This document shows, one piece after another, positions 42,467 to 51,195 of a stretch of DNA of 64,000 bases; the stretch's first letter is position 1; each line of letters begins with the position of its first letter. The position numbers and the translations under genes are program-made. The DNA comes from [Clostridium] aerotolerans DSM 5434 (GTDB taxonomy: Bacteria > Bacillota > Clostridia > Lachnospirales > Lachnospiraceae): the NCBI RefSeq assembly GCF_000687555.1, contig NZ_JHWJ01000006.1, positions 1-64,000 of the forward strand, written 5' to 3'. A model generated the notes under the pieces. The model was not told the DNA's origin and searched no databases. It saw only the letters and a list, made by a program, of their open reading frames with translations.

Positions 42467-43162
42467 ATGAATGATATCATTCTTGTAGTAGATGACGAAC
42501 AGGATATTGCAGATTTAATAGAAGTCTATTTACAGAACGAAAACTATACCGTATTTAAGTATTATTCATCGAAGGAAGCACTTGCCTGCATAGAAGGTAC
42601 GGAGCTTGATCTTGCTATTTTGGATATTATGATGCCGGATATAAACGGATTTGAGCTTTGCCGCAAAATTCGCGAACATCATACTTTTCCGGTTATTATG
42701 CTGACTGCGAAAGATGAGGAAACAGATAAAATAACAGGACTAACTTTAGGGGCCGATGATTATGTAACGAAACCATTTCGCCCTCTCGAATTAATTGCCA
42801 GAGTGAAAGCGCAGCTACGCCGTTACAAAAAATACAATCCCGGGAAAGAAGAATTGGATGCAAGTCCAATTTTATGTTATTCAGGTCTGGAAATTAACAC
42901 GAAAACACATGAATGCCTCATTAATGAAAAACCTATTTCGCTTACACCAACGGAATTCTCCATACTCTGTATCCTACTCCAGAACAAGGGAACGGTTGTA
43001 AGCGCGGAAAAGCTGTTCCATGAGATATGGCAAGATGAGTATTACAGTAAAAGCAATAATACCATTACCGTTCATATCCGGCATTTACGGGAAAAGATAG
43101 GGGATACTGCAGAGGAACCCAAATACATCAAGACAATATGGGGAGTAGGGTATAAAATTTAG
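42467..43162 (+). CDS. VanR-like OmpR-family response regulator (pair 1)
   Basis: 231 residues from ATG 42467 behind AAGGAGG. Receiver domain with acidic pocket DD9-10, phospho-acceptor D53 in LAILDIMMPDINGF, Thr/Lys switch in MLTAKDEETDK and TKPFRPLELIARVKAQLRRY. The C-terminal winged helix (about 135-231) reads LTPTEFSILCILLQNKGTVV and ends IKTIWGVGYKI. Closest group from memory: VanR of glycopeptide resistance loci. The cognate kinase follows after an interposed VanZ gene. A paralogue at 47276 has the same layout. Confidence 0.92.
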   Translation: MNDIILVVDDEQDIADLIEVYLQNENYTVFKYYSSKEALACIEGTELDLAILDIMMPDINGFELCRKIREHHTFPVIMLTAKDEETDKITGLTLGADDYVTKPFRPLELIARVKAQLRRYKKYNPGKEELDASPILCYSGLEINTKTHECLINEKPISLTPTEFSILCILLQNKGTVVSAEKLFHEIWQDEYYSKSNNTITVHIRHLREKIGDTAEEPKYIKTIWGVGYKI

Positions 43163-43196
43163 ATTCTACATGTTATGAGGAAAGGAATACTTTGCT

Positions 43197-43712
43197 ATGG
43201 AGAAAAAGGGAATAGGATTAAGAACCATTGCTTCAGTATTATTTATACTATACTTGGTACTATTGGTTTGGATCATACTGTTTAAGCTGCAATTTTCATT
43301 GAGTGATATGGATCATAGAAGAAGTATTAATTTGATACCATTTTATTATTCTACTGCTGTGGGCGAACGATTTCATATAAAAGAAGTCAGGGATAATGTA
43401 TTGATTTTTATCCCATTCGGAATTTTCTTGTCTATGCTGGCCTTTGAGATGAAGCTTCGAAGTAAGATTCTTATCCTTTTGGGTACAAGCTTTGCTTTGG
43501 AAGTAATGCAGTATGTTCTTGCAATTGGCGGGACGGATATTACGGATATCATAACCAATGCTTCCGGTGGAGTTGTCGGTATTATCTTGTACTCACTTTT
43601 GCTTAAGATGTTAAAAGATAAGAAGAGAGCAGATATCATAATTTTAGTGATTGCAGTAATCGTTACGGTTCTTTTCTTTGTCTTAATGGCTTTCCTGATG
43701 CTTGCCAATTAA
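43197..43712 (+). CDS. VanZ-family membrane protein
   Basis: 171 residues; GAAAGGAATAC precedes the ATG. Four TM segments and the VanZ core: LVLLVWIILFKLQFSLSDMD, NVLIFIPFGIFLSMLAFEM, FALEVMQYVLAIGGTDITDI and TNASGGVVGIILY. VanZ proteins give low-level teicoplanin resistance by an unknown envelope effect. Its place between VanR-like and VanS-like genes (34 and 24 bp gaps) suggests induction by the cell-wall signal that the kinase senses. Confidence 0.88.
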   Translation: MEKKGIGLRTIASVLFILYLVLLVWIILFKLQFSLSDMDHRRSINLIPFYYSTAVGERFHIKEVRDNVLIFIPFGIFLSMLAFEMKLRSKILILLGTSFALEVMQYVLAIGGTDITDIITNASGGVVGIILYSLLLKMLKDKKRADIIILVIAVIVTVLFFVLMAFLMLAN

Positions 43713-43736
43713 CAATATATAAATAGAGGTATAGCA

Positions 43737-44813
43737 ATGAAAAATAATATAGAAAAGAAAATGCGGGGCAAGCTTTTCGTTACCTTAATCCTTTATACGT
43801 TGACTGGCTATATACTGACGGTATTATTAGATTATGGATTCGGAAAATTTTCCAATTCTTTTTTTCAGTGGTTGCAGCTAAGGATTGAAGTTGTCTATTT
43901 TCTGTATCTGATCGTTGGATTTTGCTGTCTATTCTATCATTACTGGAAAAAACCATGGTTATATTTTGAGGAGGTTGTCAATGCCACTAAAACCGTTTAT
44001 CAACTAGATGACAGCACAATTGAATTGTCTGAACCCCTTAAAGATGTGGAAAAGCAGATGAATCAAATTAAAATGGCTGTTCTTCTCAGCCAGCAGGCTG
44101 TGAAAGAGGCAGAAAATAAAAAGAATGAATTGGTGATGTACCTGGCCCATGATATTCGTACGCCGCTTACCTCTATAATCGGTTATTTGAGCTTGCTTTA
44201 TGAAGCACCTGACATGCCGGTAGAACAAAAAGCGAAATATGTTGGGATTACATTGAAGAAAGCCACCAGGCTTGAAAAGCTAATTAACGAATTCTTTGAA
44301 ATAGCACGGTATAATACACAGCAGATCAAGCTGGAGAAAGCAAATGTGGATTTATATTATATGCTTGTTCAATTGATTGACGAGTTTTATCCTGTCTTAT
44401 CGGCTAAAGGAAATTTCGCCATTCTCCACGCAGAAGAAACGCTGACGGTTTACGGTGACTCTGAAAAATTGGCCCGTGTGTTTAATAATATCCTCAAAAA
44501 TGCCGCTGCATACAGCAGCCCGGATTCAGAAATTCTCATTACGGCAGAACAGCAGCAGGATAAGGTTATTATCACTTTTACTAACCATGGGAATACAATT
44601 CCCCATGATCAGCTGTCTGCAATCTTTGAAAAATTTAACCGTTTGGATGATGCCCGTAAATCAGATACTGGCGGTGCGGGACTTGGTTTATCCATTGCAG
44701 AGGAAATTGTTCGTTTACATGGTGGGAAAATTACCGCGGATAGTGAAGATAATATGGTTACCTTTACCGTATCATTACCTGCTCATTTTAGTGAAAAATC
44801 AATGGGTTGTTAG
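43737..44813 (+). CDS. VanS-like sensor histidine kinase (pair 1)
   Basis: 358 residues, ATG behind AGAGGTAT. Two TM helices (about 12-32 and 50-70) with a loop of only about 18 residues, so little extracellular sensor. A HAMP-like linker leads to the H box LVMYLAHDIRTPLTSIIGYL (H138), then N box FNNILKNAAAYS, F box IFEKFNRLDDARKSDT and G box GGAGLGLSIAEEI. VanS-type kinases phosphorylate VanR and control cell-wall resistance genes. A strong hairpin (44854) separates it from the ABC genes. Confidence 0.92.
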   Translation: MKNNIEKKMRGKLFVTLILYTLTGYILTVLLDYGFGKFSNSFFQWLQLRIEVVYFLYLIVGFCCLFYHYWKKPWLYFEEVVNATKTVYQLDDSTIELSEPLKDVEKQMNQIKMAVLLSQQAVKEAENKKNELVMYLAHDIRTPLTSIIGYLSLLYEAPDMPVEQKAKYVGITLKKATRLEKLINEFFEIARYNTQQIKLEKANVDLYYMLVQLIDEFYPVLSAKGNFAILHAEETLTVYGDSEKLARVFNNILKNAAAYSSPDSEILITAEQQQDKVIITFTNHGNTIPHDQLSAIFEKFNRLDDARKSDTGGAGLGLSIAEEIVRLHGGKITADSEDNMVTFTVSLPAHFSEKSMGC

Positions 44814-44853
44814 GATTTTCTTAGGAAATTATCCTCTTCATCTTAAAGTATCA

Positions 44854-44892
44854 GACGTCCTTGTTCTGTAAAATAAAACAGAACAAGGACGT
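44854..44892 (+). terminator. Strong hairpin between the VanS-like gene and the ABC genes
   Basis: ACGTCCTTGTTCTGT (44854-44868) pairs perfectly with ACAGAACAAGGACGT (44878-44892). The T tract is poor (TTGGCGTTTT), so it may only attenuate read-through into the ABC operon. Confidence 0.6.
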
Positions 44893-44931
44893 TTGGCGTT
44901 TTAATCGAAATAAAAATTGAGGAGAAAAGAC

Positions 44932-45819
44932 ATGGAACTGACAATTACAAACCTTAGTAAACAGTTTAAGGATAAAACGGCAGTTGATGATGTTAGCTTA
45001 AGTCTTACACCAGGAGTTTGGGGACTGCTTGGAGCCAACGGAGCCGGGAAGACTACACTAATGCGGATGATTGCAGATATTTTGAAGCCAACCAGCGGGA
45101 AAATTCTTTTTGATGGCAAGGATATTCATGCAATGGGAGAAGAATACAGAAATTTATTTGGCTTTTTACCCCAGGATTTTGGATTTTTTCAAGATTTTAC
45201 AGTAAAGGATTATTTGGAGTATGTAGCTGCGTTAAAGGGCGTACCTGTAAGGGAAACAAGAAATAAGATTGACAATCTGCTGCATACACTGACCTTGACT
45301 GATGTAAGAGACAAGAAAATCATAAAGTTATCCGGTGGAATGAAACGGCGGGTGGGAATTGCACAGGCGATGCTGAATGATCCTAAAATACTGATTATGG
45401 ATGAACCGACAGCAGGACTTGATCCCGGTGAGCGGGTTCGTTTTCGAAATCTTGTTTCGGAATTTTCCCACGGAAGAATCGTTTTAATTTCAACCCATAT
45501 CGTATCCGATATTGAGTATATCTCTACGAAAAATGCAATTATGAAGGCAGGTAAAATTGTTGATGTAGGTACAACGGATGAATTGGTAAAGCAGGTGAAA
45601 GGAAAGGTCTGGACTTGTGTTGTACCTGCCGAAAAGATAACCTTGTATGAAATGCAGCTACGGATTATTAACCAGCGAAGTGAAGGTAACAACCAGGTGT
45701 CAATCCGTTATCTATCAGATGAGGGCAAGACCAGTAACTCCGTACTGGCGTCTCCGCGTTTGGAAGATTTATATTTATGGTTATTTCCGCAAGAGGAAAT
45801 CAGTGAGAGGGGGATATAA
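44932..45819 (+). CDS. ABC transporter ATP-binding protein (BcrA-like)
   Basis: 295 residues from ATG 44932 behind GAGGAGA. Walker A GANGAGKTT, Q-loop LPQDFGF, signature LSGGMKRR, Walker B ILIMDEPTAGLDPGE and H-loop LISTHIVSD. LSGGMKRR with a C-terminal extension of about 85 residues is typical for ABC-2 type drug, lantibiotic and bacitracin transporters. It is followed after 3 bp by its permease. Placement behind the VanRZS-like genes and before a RiPP locus fits peptide immunity or envelope-stress defence. Confidence 0.92.
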   Translation: MELTITNLSKQFKDKTAVDDVSLSLTPGVWGLLGANGAGKTTLMRMIADILKPTSGKILFDGKDIHAMGEEYRNLFGFLPQDFGFFQDFTVKDYLEYVAALKGVPVRETRNKIDNLLHTLTLTDVRDKKIIKLSGGMKRRVGIAQAMLNDPKILIMDEPTAGLDPGERVRFRNLVSEFSHGRIVLISTHIVSDIEYISTKNAIMKAGKIVDVGTTDELVKQVKGKVWTCVVPAEKITLYEMQLRIINQRSEGNNQVSIRYLSDEGKTSNSVLASPRLEDLYLWLFPQEEISERGI

Positions 45820-45822
45820 TCT

Positions 45823-47067
45823 ATGCGCATTTATTGCCTGGAAATAAAACGTGTGCTTAAGTCACGCCGTGTAATTATTTTATTAGCCATTGCACTACTA
45901 ATGTCTATGGTAATGGCCTGGCTTCCTGTAATCTTTGAGGATATCAATCAATATGACGATAGCGGCAACAAAGTAGCCGAATTAAATGGTCTGTCTGCAA
46001 TTACCTATAAAAAATCGTTGCGTCAAACCAATAACGGAGAAGTCACCCCGGAAAAAATTAAGGAGGCTTTAATAATCTATCAAAATACAGTTTCACAGTA
46101 TGGAGAGAACAGCCTATACAGCGGTGAGTTTCCAAAGGACCTTTATATGAAAAAGGTTTTTCCCGTGGAATCGCTTTTAGGAAGACTGCCGGAAGCGTTC
46201 TCAAATCCAAAGACTGGTCAGGCAGCAAGTCTAATGGACATAGACCCGGACAAAACAGACAATTATTATGAACAAGTAGAACAGCACTTAAAGGATATCA
46301 TGAAGATGGAGCATAAGGATAATCCAATTGCACAGGAGCAGGCCCTGAAAAAATTTGCCCAGGTAACAAAACCATTTCAGTTTTATGCTGGGTATTCAAG
46401 AGATGCTTTTGATTATATTATGCTTTATATTTTCCTTCTTGTTATTCTATGTACAGCAGCGGTCACACCTACGTTCTCCAATGAATATCAAACCGGATCC
46501 GACAGCATTTTACGCTGTACCAAGCACGGGCGCAGCAGATTGGGAGTGGTGAAGGTATTTGCTGCAGTGACAGTTTTTTCAATCGCATTTATCCTATGTA
46601 TTTTACTGCACTTATTAATCTCTAACATGGCATTCGGACCAGAAAGTATGAAAACATCTATGCAGATGTTGTTTTCTGTCATTAGCCTTCCTGCACTTAA
46701 TTTAGGCCAGCTTCAAGCTGTTTTGGCAATTGGAGGTCTTGTTTCCTTGTTGGCAACCATTAGTTTTACATTATTTCTATCAGCAAGATTCAAGGATTCT
46801 ATTTCCGTTATTTTGAGTGCAATTGTAATATGTCTGCTCCCGATGTTTATGTATTCAGCTGGATCCGGTTGGCTTGGTTTTATATTGCCGTCAGGAGGAG
46901 TCGGTATGCAAAATAGCTTGCTTTATCAGCTGACTAACTTTAATTATCTGCATATTGGTTCCATAAGCATTTGGTCCCCTTATGTTATAATGGCGGCGGC
47001 ATTAATCGAAATACCATTATTTCTTTTTCTTGCTGTACGCACATATTGCAACCATCAGGTTGATTGA
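45823..47067 (+). CDS. ABC-2 type permease
   Basis: 414 residues, GAGGGGG upstream of ATG 45823. TM1 (about 14-34), then a large extracytoplasmic region of about 160 residues (FEDINQYDDSGNKVAELNGL and so on), then a bundle of five TM helices from about 190 to 410 (YIMLYIFLLVILCTAAVTPT and TFSNEYQTGSDSILRCTKHG, the coupling loop). This layout is that of single-subunit ABC-2 exporters acting as homodimers with the ATPase of the gene before. Terminator follows. Confidence 0.88.
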   Translation: MRIYCLEIKRVLKSRRVIILLAIALLMSMVMAWLPVIFEDINQYDDSGNKVAELNGLSAITYKKSLRQTNNGEVTPEKIKEALIIYQNTVSQYGENSLYSGEFPKDLYMKKVFPVESLLGRLPEAFSNPKTGQAASLMDIDPDKTDNYYEQVEQHLKDIMKMEHKDNPIAQEQALKKFAQVTKPFQFYAGYSRDAFDYIMLYIFLLVILCTAAVTPTFSNEYQTGSDSILRCTKHGRSRLGVVKVFAAVTVFSIAFILCILLHLLISNMAFGPESMKTSMQMLFSVISLPALNLGQLQAVLAIGGLVSLLATISFTLFLSARFKDSISVILSAIVICLLPMFMYSAGSGWLGFILPSGGVGMQNSLLYQLTNFNYLHIGSISIWSPYVIMAAALIEIPLFLFLAVRTYCNHQVD

Positions 47068-47094
47068 TGAATTAATTTATTTTAAACTTTCATG

Positions 47095-47151
47095 CCCTTA
47101 TAATAAGTCACAGAGTAGGTAACTGTGATTTATTATAAGGGTATTTTTTTG
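47095..47151 (+). terminator. Rho-independent terminator of the ABC operon
   Basis: CCCTTATAATAA then TCACAG (47095-47113) pairs with CTGTGA then TTATTATAAGGG (47123-47141), followed by seven T residues after one TA. Confidence 0.85.
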
Positions 47152-47202
47152 CAGATAGATATAAAATTTAGAAAAATATAACTTTCTTGTATGAAAAAGT
47201 TT

Positions 47203-47233
47203 AAGTTACTTTATTAAAGTTACATGCTATAAT
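47203..47233 (+). promoter_or_regulatory. Promoter region of the second VanRS/RiPP unit
   Basis: TATAAT (47228-47233) with extended TG (47225-47226). Upstream, AAGTTAC occurs as direct repeats at 47203-47209 and 47217-47223 in place of a good -35; this is what one expects from an OmpR/VanR-activated promoter, so autoactivation is possible. Confidence 0.5.
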
Positions 47234-47275
47234 GTTAGATAAAATGTTGTGGTTTGTAATAGGGGGGAATTAATT

Positions 47276-47968
47276 ATGTCTAATAAGATTTTAGTTGTCG
47301 AAGATGAAAAAAGCATAGTTGAATTCATTGAATTATACTTGGAGAATGAGGATTTTGAGGTTTACAAATGCTTTACGGCTGAAGCTGCTTTAAAAATTAT
47401 TGATACAGTGGAATTTGATCTTGTGCTTTTGGATATTATGCTGCCAGGAAAGGATGGCTTCTTTTTATGCAAAAAAATCAGAGAAGTATATCGATATCCA
47501 ATTATAATGCTGACTGCCAAAAATGATGAAGTCAGTAAAATTAATGGGTTAACATTAGGTGCAGACGACTATATTACAAAACCTTTTCTGCCATTGGAAA
47601 TGATTGCAAGAGTGAAAGCACAGCTTAGAAGATATAAAAAATATAATCAGACAGATGCAGAAGATTATTCTGGCGTTTTATCATACCTAGGACTAGAGCT
47701 CAACATAAAAACAAGAGAGTGCAGTTTAAAGGGAAAACAGCTTAGCCTGACGCCAAGTGAATATGATATATTACGATTGCTGTTGGAACATAAAGGGGAA
47801 GTAGTTAGCTCCGATGAGCTTTTTAGACTGATTTGGCATGATGATTATTATACAAAAAATAACACCATTTCTGTTCACGTGCGTCATCTGCGTGAAAAGT
47901 TAGGGGACAAGGCGGGGAACCCCAAATACATTAAAACGGTATGGGGGGTCGGCTATAAAATTGTGTAG
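47276..47968 (+). CDS. VanR-like response regulator (pair 2, RiPP locus)
   Basis: 230 residues from ATG 47276 behind GGGGGGAA. The receiver has D53 in LVLLDIMLPGKDGF and TKPFLPLEMIARVKAQLRRY; the winged helix reads LTPSEYDILRLLLEHKGEVV and ends IKTVWGVGYKIV. Clearly a paralogue of the regulator at 42467, with the linker RRYKKYN in common. The kinase gene overlaps its end by 8 bp. It is the first gene of the unit that leads into the radical SAM gene and is its probable activator. Confidence 0.92.
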   Translation: MSNKILVVEDEKSIVEFIELYLENEDFEVYKCFTAEAALKIIDTVEFDLVLLDIMLPGKDGFFLCKKIREVYRYPIIMLTAKNDEVSKINGLTLGADDYITKPFLPLEMIARVKAQLRRYKKYNQTDAEDYSGVLSYLGLELNIKTRECSLKGKQLSLTPSEYDILRLLLEHKGEVVSSDELFRLIWHDDYYTKNNTISVHVRHLREKLGDKAGNPKYIKTVWGVGYKIV

Positions 47969-49028
47969 GGAAAATCAAAAGCGTATTAAATGCAGTAAAA
48001 AGCTGGTGTGCCATCTTTTTGTTAGTCTATTTCTTTATTTTGTAGTTGGTTGGATTTTAAGAGTTATTTTCGATTATTATGCAAGCAAAGTCCAAACATC
48101 GATAGTTCAATGGTTAGCTCTTCGAGTTGAATTAATTCAGTTCCTGTATATATTTATAGGTTTTATCAGTATATTTATGTATTATTGGTATAAGCCTTGG
48201 AGATATCTAAATGAAATAATTAATGCTGCAGAGATTTTATTTAAAAAAGATGATTGTGTAATTAAATTATCTCAACCATTAAAGGAAATAGAAATACAAA
48301 TGAATCAGATTAAGATGTCGGTTTTAATGGCAGATCAGTCAATGAAGGTTGCCGAGAGCAAAAAAAGTGAATTAGTTGCATATATTGCTCATGATATCCG
48401 AACACCATTAACCTCTATTATTGGGTATTTAAGTCTGATCAGAGATATGCCGGATTTATCAGTAAGTAAAAGACAAGAATACGTAGAAATATTACTTGAT
48501 AAGGCTATGCATCTAGAGCAAATGGTAAATGAGTTTTTCGAGATCACTCAATATAATACTCAAAAAATTGAAATTAATAAACAAGAAGTAGATTTATATT
48601 ATTTGTTTATACAACTGACAGATGAGTTCTATCCAATGCTCGTGGAAAATGGTAATACTCTAAAATTAGAGATAAACGAAAATTTGTATTGCAGTATAGA
48701 TCCCGAGAAAATGTCTAGAGCATTTAGCAATTTATTGAAAAATGCAATAAGTTATAGTTATTCATGGACTGAGATATTTATATCGGCAGAAATCAAAAAC
48801 GATACGCTTGTTATCGTATTTAAAAATGAGGGTGAAACTTTATCAGAAGTGGAACTATCCCGTATTTTCGAAAAGTTTAACAGGCTGGACAAATCAAGAA
48901 CATCTGTCTCTAACGGAGCTGGTCTGGGTTTGTCAATAGCAAAAGAAATTATACAGTTGCATTGTGGTGATATTGTTGCACAGAGTGAAGATGAAACAAT
49001 TACATTTATAATTACAATACCAATTTAG
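47961..49028 (+). CDS. VanS-like sensor histidine kinase (pair 2, RiPP locus)
   Basis: 355 residues from TTG 47961, overlapping the regulator gene by 8 bp, chosen because the N-terminus then aligns with the kinase at 43737. Two TM helices (about 18-38 and 57-76) with a short loop, H box LVAYIAHDIRTPLTSIIGYL (H144), N box FSNLLKNAISYS, F box IFEKFNRLDKSRTSVS and G box GAGLGLSIAKEI. Probably senses a peptide or cell-wall damage at the membrane and controls the maturase-precursor-exporter genes downstream. Confidence 0.9.
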   Translation: MCRENQKRIKCSKKLVCHLFVSLFLYFVVGWILRVIFDYYASKVQTSIVQWLALRVELIQFLYIFIGFISIFMYYWYKPWRYLNEIINAAEILFKKDDCVIKLSQPLKEIEIQMNQIKMSVLMADQSMKVAESKKSELVAYIAHDIRTPLTSIIGYLSLIRDMPDLSVSKRQEYVEILLDKAMHLEQMVNEFFEITQYNTQKIEINKQEVDLYYLFIQLTDEFYPMLVENGNTLKLEINENLYCSIDPEKMSRAFSNLLKNAISYSYSWTEIFISAEIKNDTLVIVFKNEGETLSEVELSRIFEKFNRLDKSRTSVSNGAGLGLSIAKEIIQLHCGDIVAQSEDETITFIITIPI

Positions 49029-49071
49029 TGAATGATTATATATTATAAATAAATTAGCAAATCGTCTGTGT

Positions 49072-49101
49072 TTGTATAAAAAGATTGTAATTATTATACA
49101 A
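49072..49101 (+). promoter_or_regulatory. Inverted repeat before the radical SAM gene
   Basis: TTGTATAA (49072-49079) and TTATACAA (49094-49101) with a 14-base gap, in the 261-bp region between kinase and maturase genes. It may be an operator or a small stem in a leader. Confidence 0.4.
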
Positions 49102-49191
49102 TAAATACTTCATTGATCCATGAGTTTTGTAACATAATCCATTAATTTCTTAATCAATTCTCATGACTTTTAATATAGAATCTTAAAATAG

Positions 49192-49239
49192 AAATCTTTT
49201 TTGTTTGATATCATAATACCAGACAAGAAAGATTTTTTC
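49192..49239 (+). terminator. Terminator or attenuator in the leader of the radical SAM gene
   Basis: AAATCTTTTTTGT (49192-49204) pairs with ACAAGAAAGATTT (49223-49235), one G-U, followed by TTTTCT. Only about 50 bp separate it from the maturase start and no promoter is seen in that interval, so transcripts reaching the maturase must pass it. Confidence 0.6.
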
Positions 49240-49289
49240 TTTGAGTAACTTTCATCTAAGAAGAGATTAACAATGGAAGGAGAATTGAT

Positions 49290-50843
49290 ATGGTCGCTGT
49301 TAACAATAGTATGAAAGATCTTTATGATGAACTTTGTTCCAGTGGTAGACCGGGAAGACTGGGAAAAGTTTTTAAGACGGAGAGAAATTATTATTTTCTG
49401 GATACCGGAACAGGTAAGGTTGCATGCTTGAAAGAAAATGTATATAAAGTTTTAAAATGTTTCATGCAAAGCGATAGCTACGAAGATTTAAAAGAGCTTG
49501 ACCTGAATGAGGACGAAATAGAAAGCGCGATTCATGAAATTAAAGAAGCAGTGAAGGCAGAGCATATATTATCCGCACCAGTTCTAAAGACATTAACCGG
49601 TTCAGCAGTAACTCACTTAAAGGAAACATTAGAAAGTGGAGTGGAAAATGTCACACTAGAGGTGACTGAAAAATGTAATTTGCGATGTAAGTACTGTATT
49701 TATAATCCTTCACATAAAGAGTATCGGGAATTTGGGCATCGAAATATGTCTTGGGATACTGCTAAAAAAGCAATAGACTTATTAATTAATCATTCGAAAG
49801 ATGCAGAGCAGGTCCATATTGGTTTTTATGGTGGAGAACCTTTATTAAATTTCGGATTGATTAAACAAGCCGTTGAATATGCAAGAAGAAATTTTAAAGA
49901 GATTACGTTTGCAATGACTACCAATGCAGCTTTGGTAACTGATGAAATTGCGGAGTATCTATTACAAAATGACTTTGATATTATTGTCAGCTTAGATGGT
50001 CCTGAAGATCTTCATGATGCGAATCGAATCACTGTAGAGGGAACGGGAAGCTTTCGTAAAACAGTTGCAGGTGCTAAGATTTTATTAAATACACAAAACA
50101 GGTTGGGAAAGCAATCAAAGATATCATTTAATATGGTGGTCTCTGGCCCGGATTATGATGAAAACTATAATAAAATACAACAGTTTTTAGAGCATGAAGA
50201 TTGGATTCCTAAAGGTATTATGGTCTTAACAGCGTCTGTGGATCATGGTCCTAAAGATAGTGAGTATTTTATTCCACAAAGCATTCAGGAGCGTGAATTT
50301 ACAGATGGATCATACGATCCCTTAAATGAATGGGACTTGAATTACCGGAGAGAAATGAAAGATAGCAACGAAAAAAAGGGGCTTTTCTCAGATGGTGTTA
50401 TGGATAAAGGAATGCTCATTATACATAAACGTCTATTATCAGAGTATCCAGTTAAGGCTTATGGAATGAACGGTTGTTGTGTTCCAGGACAAAGAAGAAT
50501 ATATGTAACGGTAGACGGTAAATTTCTTCTCTGTGAAAAGGTGGGAAATATTCCGGACATTGGAAATGTTGATACTGGGTTTGATTTAGAGGGTATTCAG
50601 AAATTGTATGTTGATGATTTTATAGATAATGCGAAAGAATACTGCAAAGACTGTTGGGCGGTTAATCTTTGCACCATGTGTTATGTGAATTGCTATGATC
50701 AAAAAGGCCCGCATTTCTCATATAGGCACAATTCCTGTAGAAACGAAAGGTTGTATTTGGAAAACAATCTTGTTCGTTATCATATAGCGCTGGAGGAAAA
50801 TCCTGAAGAACTCATGGAGTATAACGAGAAGGGGTTTCGTTAG
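49290..50843 (+). CDS. Radical SAM/SPASM peptide maturase (CcpM-like)
   Basis: 517 residues behind GGAAGGAG. An N-terminal region of 115 residues (RYYF-type start ERNYYFLDTGTGKVACLKEN) probably binds the precursor leader. The radical SAM cluster motif is C129-NLR-C133-KY-C136, followed by IGFYGGEPLLNF and VSLDGPEDLHDANR. The C-terminal SPASM part (about 396-500) has CCVPGQRR, LLCEKVG, CKDCWAVNLCTMC and NSCRNE for auxiliary 4Fe-4S clusters. This is the architecture of enzymes that cross-link Cys sulfur to carbon in sactipeptides and ranthipeptides. The next gene encodes a Cys-rich precursor. Confidence 0.93.
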   Translation: MVAVNNSMKDLYDELCSSGRPGRLGKVFKTERNYYFLDTGTGKVACLKENVYKVLKCFMQSDSYEDLKELDLNEDEIESAIHEIKEAVKAEHILSAPVLKTLTGSAVTHLKETLESGVENVTLEVTEKCNLRCKYCIYNPSHKEYREFGHRNMSWDTAKKAIDLLINHSKDAEQVHIGFYGGEPLLNFGLIKQAVEYARRNFKEITFAMTTNAALVTDEIAEYLLQNDFDIIVSLDGPEDLHDANRITVEGTGSFRKTVAGAKILLNTQNRLGKQSKISFNMVVSGPDYDENYNKIQQFLEHEDWIPKGIMVLTASVDHGPKDSEYFIPQSIQEREFTDGSYDPLNEWDLNYRREMKDSNEKKGLFSDGVMDKGMLIIHKRLLSEYPVKAYGMNGCCVPGQRRIYVTVDGKFLLCEKVGNIPDIGNVDTGFDLEGIQKLYVDDFIDNAKEYCKDCWAVNLCTMCYVNCYDQKGPHFSYRHNSCRNERLYLENNLVRYHIALEENPEELMEYNEKGFR

Positions 50844-50905
50844 TTAGTCAAATACGTTTGTTTTACATAAATGTATTTAGAAAAAGATGGAAAGGAGATT
50901 TAACT

Positions 50906-51103
50906 ATGAAATTCATCAATCCAATTGGGAGAAACCCAGGAAGTGGTATTCAGCCTCAGGCATGTACATGCTCTAGCGGTTACGCTGGATACAGAGGCAA
51001 TGATGATGGCTGCGTTCACTGTGGTTGTGGCTGTAGTGGCAGTGGCGAATATCGTACAGGAAATAGAGTAAAATCTGTTACTACCGTGCGTTCCTCATCA
51101 TAA
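50906..51103 (+). CDS. Cys-rich RiPP precursor peptide (65 aa)
   Basis: 65 residues from ATG 50906 behind AAAGGAG. The start MKFINPIGRN is a leader motif known from clostridial Cys-rich peptides matured by radical SAM enzymes; cysteines stand at 20, 22, 36, 39, 41 and 43 in ACTC and CVHCGCGC, with Gly, Ser and Tyr between them. The tail (residues 44-65) is Ser/Thr/Arg rich. Family names such as CA_C0660-type or Clo7bot-type bacteriocin precursor come from memory and need a search. Six cysteines would permit several thioether links. Flanked by maturase and exporter. Confidence 0.9.
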   Translation: MKFINPIGRNPGSGIQPQACTCSSGYAGYRGNDDGCVHCGCGCSGSGEYRTGNRVKSVTTVRSSS

Positions 51104-51123
51104 TTAACTTGCCGTTAAAGAAA

Positions 51124-51160
51124 GTAGCATCTGAGAATATCTCTCAGATGCTACCTCTTT
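51124..51160 (+). terminator. Hairpin between precursor and exporter genes
   Basis: GTAGCATCTGAGA (51124-51136) pairs perfectly with TCTCAGATGCTAC (51142-51154), 5-base loop, followed by a mixed CTCTTTCT tract. It probably gives partial termination, so that the precursor is made in excess over the exporter. Confidence 0.65.
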
Positions 51161-51195
51161 CTAACTAAATCAATATACATTATCTGAGGATTATA

